Shown here piece by piece: positions 9,267 through 19,595 of a stretch of 32,994 nt of DNA. Positions within the stretch are counted from its first letter, which is position 1; each line of letters starts with the position of its first letter. The notes under the pieces were generated by a model that made no database searches, had not been told where the DNA came from, and saw only the letters and a program-made list of their open reading frames with translations. Source of the DNA: Acidobacteriota bacterium (GTDB lineage Bacteria; Acidobacteriota; Polarisedimenticolia; J045); the NCBI GenBank assembly GCA_003695625.1, contig RFIB01000129.1, forward strand, positions 1 to 32,994. Reading direction: 5' to 3'. The translations under genes were made by a program, and so were the position numbers.

Positions 9267-11504
<2,238 letters not shown>

Positions 11505-11508
<4 letters not shown>

Positions 11509-11900
11509 GCCGTCTCCGCATCCAGCGGCAGCGCCTCGATGGCACCGCTCTCCACCAGTTCCAGGACCCCCTGACCGTCCCCCAGCGCACCGCGGGGGAT
11601 GAACACGATCTCGGACTCGTCGGCCAGCACGACGTCGCACGCCGCGGGCTCGCCGAGAGCACGGGGCGGCGGCAGCACCAGCGGACGCCCCGGATGTGCC
11701 CGCCGCAGGACACCGCGTCCGTCCGGCCCGCGCGGACCGATGCGGACGGCGCCGTCGACGACGACGAACAGGCTCAGCGGCACCTGCCCGGCGTAGACCA
11801 GCACCTGGCCGGCCGGGCGGCGCGCGCGCAGTGCGTCCGGCAGGGCGGCGAGCCGCTCGCCGGCGGGAAGGTCGTCGTGTCGCGCGGCCCGGTCGTCCAT
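11505..11900 (-). CDS. small cyclic-nucleotide-binding-like (cNMP fold) protein without an HTH
   Basis: 131 aa: PAGQVLVYAGQVPLSLFVVVDGAVRIG...CDVVLADESEIVFIPRGAL resembles a CRP/FNR sensory beta-roll, but the C-terminus lacks a helix-turn-helix. The stop overlaps the ccoNO start. Confidence 0.6.
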
Positions 11901-11975
11901 CGCGGCCTCGATCCCGTGGCGGGCCAGTCTAGGGGCCCGCGGGCCGGCGGGGCTTGACGGTCGTCACGGGCAGAC

Positions 11976-11989
11976 TTGATCGAGATCAA
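11976..11989. promoter_or_regulatory. FNR/ANR-type box TTGATCGAGATCAA
   Basis: Perfect match to the TTGAT-N4-ATCAA consensus (11976-11989; palindrome extends to cTTGATCGAGATCAAg) between the divergent cbb3 operon and an FNR-like gene. Confidence 0.85.
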
Positions 11990-12047
11990 GTCCGGGCGGA
12001 GAATGCCCGGGCCGCACCGCGGCCGGGGAGAGGACGGAGGCACGCGC

Positions 12048-12779
12048 GTGGACCGCGACAGCGACGAGCTGCGACCGCCCGCCGGCAACTGCTTCGTCTG
12101 CCAGGCCCGCGAACGCACCGAATGGTGCCGGCTGGGCGAGGACGAGCTCGGTCTGCTCAACCGGCACAAGATCGCCAACCGGTACGAACCGGGCCAGGTG
12201 ATCTTCTACCAGGGCAACCCGTGCCTCGGAATCCACTGCATCGAGGAGGGCACGGTCGCGCTGCGCAAGGCGGCGTCGGACGGCCAGGAGATGGTCGCCC
12301 GCCTGTTCCACGCCGGCGACACGCTCGGCTACCTCGCCTACTTCGCGGAGACCGGGTACACCGGGACCGCCGTGGCGGTCACGCCCGCGCACGTCTGCTT
12401 CATCGAGCGCACGGCGGTCCGCGAGCTGCTCGCCCGCAACCCGGCGCTCGGCCTCGCGTTCCTGCGCCGCACCGCGGAAAACCTGCGCGATGCCGAGGAC
12501 GCCCGTCTCCGCGACGCCGCGCTGCCGCTGCGGATCCGCCTCGCGCACCTGCTGCTCGTGTTCAAGGACCGGTTCGGCACCGCCGACGAGGACGGCACGA
12601 TCTCGATCGACCTGCCCCTGTCCCGGCAGGACATCGCCGCGATGCTCGGTGTCCGGCCGGAGTCGCTCTCGCGGGCGATCCGCCAGCTCGAACGGTCGGG
12701 GGCGGCCCGCTTCTCGCGCCGGCTGGTCCGGGTTCCCGACCTCGATCTGCTGTTCGACCAGCTCGAGGAAGCCGGCTGA
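12048..12779 (+). CDS. fnr: CRP/FNR-family transcriptional regulator, FNR-like with N-terminal Cys cluster
   Basis: CFVCQARERTEWC N-terminal cluster, cNMP-fold region, Cys in HVCFIERTAVREL, C-terminal HTH LPLSRQDIAAMLGVRPESLSRAIRQLERSG. GTG start at 12048 with upstream GGAGG. Confidence 0.85.
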   Translation: MDRDSDELRPPAGNCFVCQARERTEWCRLGEDELGLLNRHKIANRYEPGQVIFYQGNPCLGIHCIEEGTVALRKAASDGQEMVARLFHAGDTLGYLAYFAETGYTGTAVAVTPAHVCFIERTAVRELLARNPALGLAFLRRTAENLRDAEDARLRDAALPLRIRLAHLLLVFKDRFGTADEDGTISIDLPLSRQDIAAMLGVRPESLSRAIRQLERSGAARFSRRLVRVPDLDLLFDQLEEAG

Positions 12780-12859
12780 TCACGGGCCGGGGCGCCCCTC
12801 GCCTATGATGAGCGACCGGCGGCGTGCCGTCGCACGCACGCCGGGGAGAGGACGACACG

Positions 12860-13285
12860 ATGGGCGGCTTCCGCAGCGGTGACGAGTTCGTCAGGGTGTT
12901 CGACAGGCTCTGGACGATGATCGACGAGCATCCCGAGGTCGGTCCGAAGCTCCGGGAGGCACGCGCGCCGCACCGGTTCTCCTTCACCGACCTCGACCTC
13001 GAGCTGAACGTGACCTACAGCGAGGAGCCCGGACACAACCTGCGCTGGGTCTGGGGCCGCGAGGGATGCGACTGGGAGCCGCTGATCTCGCTGGCGATGA
13101 CCAGCGAGGTGGCCAACCGCTACTTCCAGGGCAAGGAGAACGTCGCGACGGCGGTCCTGTTCGGCCGGATCCGGCTGTCCGGTCCGATGGCGACGATCCT
13201 CAAGCTCGCGCCGGTGCTGCGGCCGATCGAGCCGCTCTACCGCGAGATGCTCGTCCGCGAGGGTCTCGACCACCTGCTGGCCTGA
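12860..13285 (+). CDS. SCP2 sterol-binding-domain-like protein
   Basis: VTYSEEPGHNLRWVWG...LISLAMTSEVANRYFQGKENVATAVLFGRIRLSGPMATILKLAPVLRPIEPLYREML resembles SCP2-type lipid-carrier domains (substrate-binding strand, then KLxPVxxPI). ATG 12860 with upstream GGAGAGGA. Confidence 0.6.
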   Translation: MGGFRSGDEFVRVFDRLWTMIDEHPEVGPKLREARAPHRFSFTDLDLELNVTYSEEPGHNLRWVWGREGCDWEPLISLAMTSEVANRYFQGKENVATAVLFGRIRLSGPMATILKLAPVLRPIEPLYREMLVREGLDHLLA

Positions 13286-13319
13286 CGGCCGCACCGTCCC
13301 GGGTCGAGGGAGACGGACC

Positions 13320-14777
13320 GTGACCGACCGACCGCGCCGCGAACCGATGTCGAGGGTCGACGCCGCGTGGCTGCGCATGGATCAGCCGACCAACCGGATG
13401 ATCGTCACCGGCGTGATGTTCTTCGAGCAGCCCGTCGACTACGCGCGGCTGCGGCGGCTGATCGAGGACCGGATGCTGCGCTTCCGGCGCTTCCGCCAGC
13501 GCGTGGTCGACCCGGGGGTGCCGCTGGCCGGACCGTACTGGATCGACGACCGGCCGGTCGATCTCGACCACCATCTCGTCCGGGAGCGCCTGCCGGAGCC
13601 CGCGGACGAGACCGTCCTGCAGCGGCGCGTCGGCGAGCTGATGGCGACGCCGCTCGATCCGGAGCGGCCGCTGTGGCAGTTCCACTGCCTCGAGCACGAG
13701 CCGGGCCGCAGCCGCGCGGTCGTCTGCCGGATCCACCACTGCATCGCGGACGGGATCGCGCTGATCTACGTGATGATGTCGCTGATGGACCAGGACGGCG
13801 CCGCCGGTGCCCTTCCCGCGCAGGAGCGGCAGGACGGGCCGCCGGAGGACGACGAGGACGGCCGCACGCAGGCGGGCTCGCCGCTCGAGGCGATGCTCCG
13901 CGGCCTGCGCCGCGCGCTCGGCTCGACGTGGAGCGCGGCCGGCTCGGTGCTCGAGGAGGGGCTGCAGCTCTTCACCGAGCCGCACCGGACGCTCGATCTG
14001 GCGGCGCTCGCCGTCTCGGGGCTCGGCTCGCTGGCCAAGCTGCTGACGCTGCCCGCCGACTCGGACACGCTGTTCCGCGGCACGCTGGGGATCGAGAAGG
14101 CCTGCGCATGGTCGCGCGACTATCCGCTGCCCCAGGTCAAGGAGATCGCGCGGGTCTTCGGCGGCACGATCAACGACGTGCTGGTCACCGCGGCCGCGGG
14201 CGCGCTGCGCCGCTACATGGTCGAGCGCGGCGAGTCGCCGGACGGTGTCGAGATCCGCGCGATGATCCCGGTCAACCTCCGGCCGCTCGAGCGCGCGTCC
14301 GAGCTCGGCAACCACTTCGGTCTCGTCTACCTGTCGCTGCCGGTCGGCATCGAGGATCCGTTCGACCGGTTCCTCGAGACGAAGGCCCGCATGGACGCGA
14401 TCAAGCGCTCGCCCGAGGCGCTGGTCGCGTTCCAGGTGCTGCGCGGACTGGGATACGTGCCGCGCGGCGGGACGACCCCGGTCGTCGAGATGTTCGCCCG
14501 CAAGGCGACGGCGGTGATGACCAACGTCCCGGGACCGCGCGAGCCGATCTCGCTTGCCGGGAGCCGGCTCGAGCGGGCGATGTTCTGGGTGCCGCGCTCG
14601 GGACCGATCGGACTCGGGCTGAGCATCCTGAGCTACGCGGGGCGCGTCTACGTCGGCATCGCGACCGACGCCGGGCTGGTGCCGGACCCGCAGCGGATCG
14701 CCGAGCACTTCCACGACGAGCTGGCCGCGATGGTCGAGCTGGTCGAGCTGCCGCGACGCGACGGGATGGCGCCCTGA
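13320..14777 (+). CDS. wax ester synthase/diacylglycerol O-acyltransferase (WS/DGAT) family
   Basis: HHCIADGIAL (HHxxxDG active-site motif), VDAAWLRMDQPTNRMIVTGVMFF, NDVLVTAAAGALRRYM, MIPVNLRP, MTNVPGPREPISLAGSRL. Confidence 0.9.
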   Translation: MTDRPRREPMSRVDAAWLRMDQPTNRMIVTGVMFFEQPVDYARLRRLIEDRMLRFRRFRQRVVDPGVPLAGPYWIDDRPVDLDHHLVRERLPEPADETVLQRRVGELMATPLDPERPLWQFHCLEHEPGRSRAVVCRIHHCIADGIALIYVMMSLMDQDGAAGALPAQERQDGPPEDDEDGRTQAGSPLEAMLRGLRRALGSTWSAAGSVLEEGLQLFTEPHRTLDLAALAVSGLGSLAKLLTLPADSDTLFRGTLGIEKACAWSRDYPLPQVKEIARVFGGTINDVLVTAAAGALRRYMVERGESPDGVEIRAMIPVNLRPLERASELGNHFGLVYLSLPVGIEDPFDRFLETKARMDAIKRSPEALVAFQVLRGLGYVPRGGTTPVVEMFARKATAVMTNVPGPREPISLAGSRLERAMFWVPRSGPIGLGLSILSYAGRVYVGIATDAGLVPDPQRIAEHFHDELAAMVELVELPRRDGMAP

Positions 14778-14793
14778 CCGCCCTGCCGCCGCC

Positions 14794-15618
14794 TCAGGAC
14801 GCGTCCAGCAGCGGGGCGAGCATCCGGCGGATGCGCGTCGCCTCGCGCTGGAGCCGGTAGGCGCCGGTCCGCACCGCCTCGGACGCGGCGCGCAGCTCGT
14901 ACTCGATGGCGAGGATCTCGCCGATCATCGCCTCGGCGAAGCGCTCGGTCGGCGCCCGGACCTCGTTCTCGGCCGGCATCGCCCGCTGCGCGGGCTCGCG
15001 GACCCGCGACCAGCTCAGCTCCGCCTGCCGGACGATCCCGACGACCCGCTGGCCGAGCAGCCCGATCCGGGCCAGCGTGTTGTCGATCTGCGCGACGGTG
15101 CGCCGCGCGACCAGTCGCGCCCGCGCCCGGTTCGGGGCCTTGTCGGCCTCGAGCTGGAGGGCCAGGGCCCGCAGCCGCGTGATCGCGTCGACGAGCCGCT
15201 GCCGCTCCCGAAGCCAGGCGCGCTCGGTCGCGTCGAGGGCCTGGATCGTCCGCTCGACCTGCGCCTCGTGGCTCGCCGCCGCGAGCGTCGCCTCGCGCAT
15301 CAGCCGTGCCAGCGGGTCCCGCCGTCCGCGGCCCTCCTGGTGCAGCGCGAGCGAGTAGGGGTCCAGCACGCGGTTGATCCGGTGGCCCGCGAACGGCTCG
15401 ACGCCCGCCTTGTGTCCGGCGTGCAGCACGAAGCGGACATGCTCGTCGAGATCGATCAGTGCGCCGAGCAGCTCCGAGGCGATGCTGCCGGCGCGCGTCT
15501 CCCAGGCGACGTCCTCGGGGACGACGGCGGGACCTGAGGCGGCGAGCAGCGCCGCCACGAGAATGACCCGCCCCCGGACCGGGCGCGCGCCGGGCCCGCC
15601 GCGGCGGCGTGAGCTCAT
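14794..15618 (-). CDS. hypothetical exported/anchored helical protein
   Basis: N-terminal hydrophobic segment (VILVAALLAASGPAVV), then about 230 aa rich in Arg/Ala/Leu/Glu with predicted helical character; no recognisable family. ATG 15618 overlaps the upstream mini-gene stop (ATGA). Confidence 0.6.
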   Translation of the reverse strand: MSSRRRGGPGARPVRGRVILVAALLAASGPAVVPEDVAWETRAGSIASELLGALIDLDEHVRFVLHAGHKAGVEPFAGHRINRVLDPYSLALHQEGRGRRDPLARLMREATLAAASHEAQVERTIQALDATERAWLRERQRLVDAITRLRALALQLEADKAPNRARARLVARRTVAQIDNTLARIGLLGQRVVGIVRQAELSWSRVREPAQRAMPAENEVRAPTERFAEAMIGEILAIEYELRAASEAVRTGAYRLQREATRIRRMLAPLLDAS

Positions 15619-15734
15619 TCCTTGATCTTCTTGGGCTTGCAGAGCTTCTTCTTCTTCTTCGAGACGGCGCCGCACTTGGTGCACTCGTAGCGTCCCGGCT
15701 TGCGCGGCTTCCTCGGCTTGTCCCTGATGCACAC
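15615..15734 (-). CDS. 39-aa Lys/Cys-rich mini-protein (possible zinc-ribbon-like knuckle)
   Basis: MCIRDKPRKPRKPGRYECTKCGAVSKKKKKLCKPKKIKE from GTG 15734; CxxC plus a downstream C; ATGA overlap with the downstream gene. Confidence 0.6.
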   Translation of the reverse strand: MCIRDKPRKPRKPGRYECTKCGAVSKKKKKLCKPKKIKE

Positions 15735-15886
15735 GGTGCGGCGTCTCCGGTCGGACCGGCCACGGGCCCACCTCGCGCGCGACGGCCGGTCGTGGATTAT
15801 CTTAGCGCGGTCGGCCCGCGAAGCCCTTCCGGGTCGGCGCGACCGGCCGCACATCCCTTCCCTCCGGATCCCCTGCGGAGCAGAAC

Positions 15887-17827
15887 GTGACTCACCGGAC
15901 ACGGACGTCGATTCCCCTGATCCCGCTCGAGACGCTGTTCGGCAACCCCGATCGCATCGCCCCCTCGCTGGCCCCGGACGGCAGGCGGCTGACGTATGTC
16001 GCGCCGCTCGACGGGGTGCTCAACGTGTTCCTGCACGAACGCGGCGGGGGGCAGGACCGGCCGCTGACGCGGGACCGCGGCCGCGGCATCCGTCGTCAGG
16101 GCTGGGCCTGGGATGGACGGCACGTGCTGTATCTGCAGGATCGGGACGGCGACGAGAACTGGCGCCTGTTCGCGATCGACGCCGGGACCGGGGACGAGCG
16201 GCTGCTGACGCCCGACGCGCCGGACCAGGCCCACCCCGTCCAGGTGCAGATCCTCGCCTCGAGCCCGCGACACCCCTCGACGCTGCTCGTCGGACTCAAC
16301 CGCCGCGACGAGCGCGTGCACGACGTCTACCGGCTCGGGCTGACCGACGGGCGGCTCGAGGAGATCGAGCGCGGCGATCCCACCGTGATCGGCTGGCTCG
16401 CCGACCACGAGCTGGTCGTGCGCGGCCGCCTGCGCTCCGAGCCGGACGGCGGGACGACGCTGCTGATGCGCGACGCTCCCGGCGCCCCGTGGCGTGAGGC
16501 GATCCGCTGGTCTGCCGAGGATGCGCCGCTGTCCGGCCCGCTGCGGTTCACCGAGGACAACCGTCGCCTGTGGATGCGGGACAGCCGGGACCGCAACGCG
16601 GCGGCGCTCGTCCTGTTCGACCCGGCCACCGGAGAGACGACCGAGATCGCGTCGGACCCGGAGTACGACGTCTCGGCGACCGCCTTTCACCCGACGCGCC
16701 ACGAGATCCAGGCGGTCGCCTTCACCCGCGCGCGCCGCGAGTGGCGCGTGCTCGACGAGGCGGTGCGGTCCGACTTCGAGCACCTGCTCGCGGCCGATGC
16801 CGGCGAGCTGTCGCTCGTCGACCGCTCGCTCGACGACAGGCTGTGGCTTGTCGCCTGGACGCGCGACGACGGTCCCGTCGCCTACGCCCTGTGGGACCGC
16901 GAGGCGGCTCGCGTCGAGCACCTGTTCGTGCACCGCGAGGCGCTGGTCGGCCTGCCGCTGGCGCGGATGGAGCCGGTGACGATCGACGCGCGTGACGGGC
17001 TGAGCCTGCACGCCTACCTGACGCGTCCCCCGTTCGGCGAGGCGCCGTGGCCGCTGGTCCTGGTCGTCCACGGCGGCCCGTGGGTGCGCGACACCTGGGG
17101 CTACGACCCCGAGGCACAGTGGCTCGCCAACCGCGGGTACGCCTGCCTGCAGGTCAACTACCGCGGGTCGACCGGCTACGGCAAGGCGTTCCTGGCGGCG
17201 GGCGACCGCGAGTGGGGCGGCCGGATGCAGGACGACCTGACCGACGCGGTGATGTGGGCCGTGCAGCAGGGGATCGCCGATCCGGAGCGCGTGGCGATCT
17301 GGGGCGGGAGCTACGGCGGCTATGCCGCGCTGGCCGGGGTGACCTTCACGCCCGGGGTCTACCGCTGCGGCGTCTCGATCGTCGGGCCGTCGAACCTGCT
17401 GACGTTCCTCGACTCGGTGCCGCCCTACTGGGAGAGCTTCCGGGCGATGCTCGACCGGCGCGTCGGCCGGCTGCCACGCTACACCGACGGCGAGCGCGCC
17501 GGGCAGGTCAAGCTGGAGGCCGACCTGACCGACGAGGATCGGCGCGAACTCGAGTTCCTGCGGGCGCGATCGCCGCTGTTCCACGCGGATCGCGTGCGCT
17601 GTCCGATGCTGATCGCCCAGGGCGCGAACGACCCGCGCGTCAAGAAGGCCGAGAGCGACCAGTTCGTCGCCGCGATGCGCGAACGGGGACTGGAGATCGA
17701 GTACGTCGTGTACGAGGACGAGGGGCACGGCTTCGCGCGGCCGGAGAACCGGCTGGACTTCTACCGCAGGGCGGAGCGGTTCCTGGCCCGGCACCTCGGC
17801 GGTCGCTGCGAGGAGGGCACCGGCTGA
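15887..17827 (+). CDS. S9 family peptidase (prolyl oligopeptidase / acylaminoacyl peptidase-like)
   Basis: VVHGGPWVRDTWGYDPEAQWLANRGYACLQVNYRGSTGYGKAF, WGGSYGGYAAL (Ser), ANDPRVKKAESDQF (Asp), EDEGHGFARPENRLDFY (His). Confidence 0.93.
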   Translation: MTHRTRTSIPLIPLETLFGNPDRIAPSLAPDGRRLTYVAPLDGVLNVFLHERGGGQDRPLTRDRGRGIRRQGWAWDGRHVLYLQDRDGDENWRLFAIDAGTGDERLLTPDAPDQAHPVQVQILASSPRHPSTLLVGLNRRDERVHDVYRLGLTDGRLEEIERGDPTVIGWLADHELVVRGRLRSEPDGGTTLLMRDAPGAPWREAIRWSAEDAPLSGPLRFTEDNRRLWMRDSRDRNAAALVLFDPATGETTEIASDPEYDVSATAFHPTRHEIQAVAFTRARREWRVLDEAVRSDFEHLLAADAGELSLVDRSLDDRLWLVAWTRDDGPVAYALWDREAARVEHLFVHREALVGLPLARMEPVTIDARDGLSLHAYLTRPPFGEAPWPLVLVVHGGPWVRDTWGYDPEAQWLANRGYACLQVNYRGSTGYGKAFLAAGDREWGGRMQDDLTDAVMWAVQQGIADPERVAIWGGSYGGYAALAGVTFTPGVYRCGVSIVGPSNLLTFLDSVPPYWESFRAMLDRRVGRLPRYTDGERAGQVKLEADLTDEDRRELEFLRARSPLFHADRVRCPMLIAQGANDPRVKKAESDQFVAAMRERGLEIEYVVYEDEGHGFARPENRLDFYRRAERFLARHLGGRCEEGTG

Positions 17828-17830
17828 CAC

Positions 17831-17845
17831 GCCGCCCGTTGCGGC
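17831..17845. terminator. GC stem-loop GCCGC-CCGTT-GCGGC after the S9 peptidase (weak terminator candidate)
   Basis: Inverted repeat just after the stop at 17825-17827; no clear U-tract. Confidence 0.3.
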
Positions 17846-17867
17846 GGCCAGCTTACCGTCAAATAAT
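17839..17867 (+). promoter_or_regulatory. candidate sigma70-like promoter TTGCGG-17-AATAAT upstream of the bd-like operon
   Basis: AATAAT at 17862-17867 with a 17-bp spacer to TTGCGG, 48 bp before the ATG at 17916; local AT-rich island. Confidence 0.35.
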
Positions 17868-17915
17868 GCCGGGTCGACGGGCGGCCCCCGGAGCCGCTCC
17901 GGCGCGGGAGGACGG

Positions 17916-19595
17916 ATGAGCTATCCGATCTGGGATGTCCCCGCCCCCGGCCTGCTGATCGCCGGGATCGCGATCCTCCACGTGTACATCTCCCACTTCG
18001 CGGTCGGCGGCGGGCTGTTCCTGGTGCTCGCCGAGCGGCGGGCGCGGCGCACCGCCGACGCGGGAATGCTCGCCTACGTCGAATCGTTGAGCCGGTTCTT
18101 CATCCTGCTCACGCTGGTGCTCGGCGCGGTGACCGGCGTCGGCATCTGGTTCACGATCGGCCTCGTCTCGCCGATGGGCACGTCCGCCCTGATCAACGCC
18201 TTCGTCTGGGGCTGGGCGATCGAGTGGACCTTCTTCGTGGCCGAGATCGCGGCGGCGATCGTGTACTACTACGGCTGGCGCCGGCTCGACGCGAAGACCC
18301 ACGAGGCGGTCGGGTGGATCTACTTCGTCGCCGCGTGGATGAGCCTGGTGATCATCAACGGGATCCTGTCCTTCATGGCGACGCCCGGCCGCTGGCTCGA
18401 GACGCGATCGTTCTGGGACGGGTTCTTCAACCCGACGTACGTCTCGTCGCTCGTGCTGCGCACGCTCGTCGCGGTCGGCATCGCCGGCCTGTTCGCGCTG
18501 TTCGCGGCGGCCCGCCTCGGCGACGGTGAACTCAAGCAGCGCATCGCGCGCTGGACGGCGACGCGCTGGATCCTTCCCGCCGCGATCGGCGTGCCGCTGT
18601 GCCTGCTGTGGTATCTCGGCGCGGCGGCAGGGGCCGGGATTCCCGTCGCCGAGATCTTCGGCGCGACGTCGAGCGGACCGGGCGCGCTCGTCGCGAGCGT
18701 GTTCGCGTCAGATCATGCGAGCGGCTATCCGCCGGCCCAGCGGGCGGCGCTCGTCGCGGCGATCGCCTATCCGGCGATCGTGGTGCTGACCCTCGCCCTG
18801 CTGTGGCTCAGGCCGCGCAACTACGGCCGGCTGGTCACCGCGCTGATGCTGCTGTTCGGCATCGCGGGGATGGGCGCCGGCGAATGGGCCCGCGAGGACC
18901 TGCGCAAGCCGTGGATCATCGGCGGCTACATGTACGTCAACGGGGTCCGCGTCCCGCCGCCGGCAGGCGCGACCGGACCGGCCGCCGAGGCGGCGCGGCG
19001 CGCCCCCGATCCGTTCCGGATCGACGTCCTGAACGAGCGCGGGCTGCTCGAGTCGTCGGTGTGGCTCGCGGTGCCCGCCGGCGCCGAGCCGGAGGACCCG
19101 GCCGACCGGCTCGCGCTCACCGGACGGCAGGTGTTCCGCGGGCTGTGCTCGACGTGCCACACGGTCGACGGCTACCTGGCGATCCGGCCGCTCGTCCGCG
19201 GGCAGAAGGTCGCCGCGCTCGAGCGGCTGCTCGAACGGCTCGACGCCCACCGGCAGCGCCGGATGCCGCCGTTCGCCGGCACGGACGAGGAGCGGCACGC
19301 GCTGGCCGTCTGGCTCGCGCGCCTCGGCGGTGACGAGACCGCTGGGCGCGAGGTCGCGCCGGCCGCGACGACGGGGCACCCCGGCGCCGCCCTGTTCGAG
19401 GACCAGTGCTCGCTGTGCCACGCGGCGGATGCCGACTTCCCGATGGCCGAGCTGGTCGCGGGCCGCGGCGCCGACGAGCTGTACGACATCATCGGCCGTC
19501 TGCCAGAGATCAACGACATGATGCCCGCGTTCGAGGGTACGGACGAGGAACGCCGCGCTCTCGCGGAGTACCTCGCGAGCCTGGAGGCGGAATGA
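17916..19595 (+). CDS. cytochrome bd-superfamily subunit-I-like membrane protein fused to two C-terminal cytochrome c domains
   Basis: TM1 His (ILHVYISHFAVGGGLF), VWGWAIEWTFFVAEIAAAIVYYYGW (CydA-like Glu-bearing helix), GEWAREDLRKPW (CydA GRQPW-like), then CSTCH and CSLCH haem c motifs. Confidence 0.8.
   Translation: MSYPIWDVPAPGLLIAGIAILHVYISHFAVGGGLFLVLAERRARRTADAGMLAYVESLSRFFILLTLVLGAVTGVGIWFTIGLVSPMGTSALINAFVWGWAIEWTFFVAEIAAAIVYYYGWRRLDAKTHEAVGWIYFVAAWMSLVIINGILSFMATPGRWLETRSFWDGFFNPTYVSSLVLRTLVAVGIAGLFALFAAARLGDGELKQRIARWTATRWILPAAIGVPLCLLWYLGAAAGAGIPVAEIFGATSSGPGALVASVFASDHASGYPPAQRAALVAAIAYPAIVVLTLALLWLRPRNYGRLVTALMLLFGIAGMGAGEWAREDLRKPWIIGGYMYVNGVRVPPPAGATGPAAEAARRAPDPFRIDVLNERGLLESSVWLAVPAGAEPEDPADRLALTGRQVFRGLCSTCHTVDGYLAIRPLVRGQKVAALERLLERLDAHRQRRMPPFAGTDEERHALAVWLARLGGDETAGREVAPAATTGHPGAALFEDQCSLCHAADADFPMAELVAGRGADELYDIIGRLPEINDMMPAFEGTDEERRALAEYLASLEAE

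Noticed and set aside
12779-12812. GGGGCGCCCC palindrome after the FNR-like gene as a Rho-independent terminator
   Set aside because: Short self-complementary stretch with no loop and no U-tract; common by chance in GC-rich DNA.
15630-15662. Run of CTT/TTC repeats as a microsatellite
   Set aside because: Better explained as AAG Lys codons of the minus-strand mini-protein.
15797-17830. 677-aa minus-strand ORF antisense to the S9 peptidase
   Set aside because: No motifs, biased composition; the plus strand has a complete Ser-Asp-His peptidase signature.
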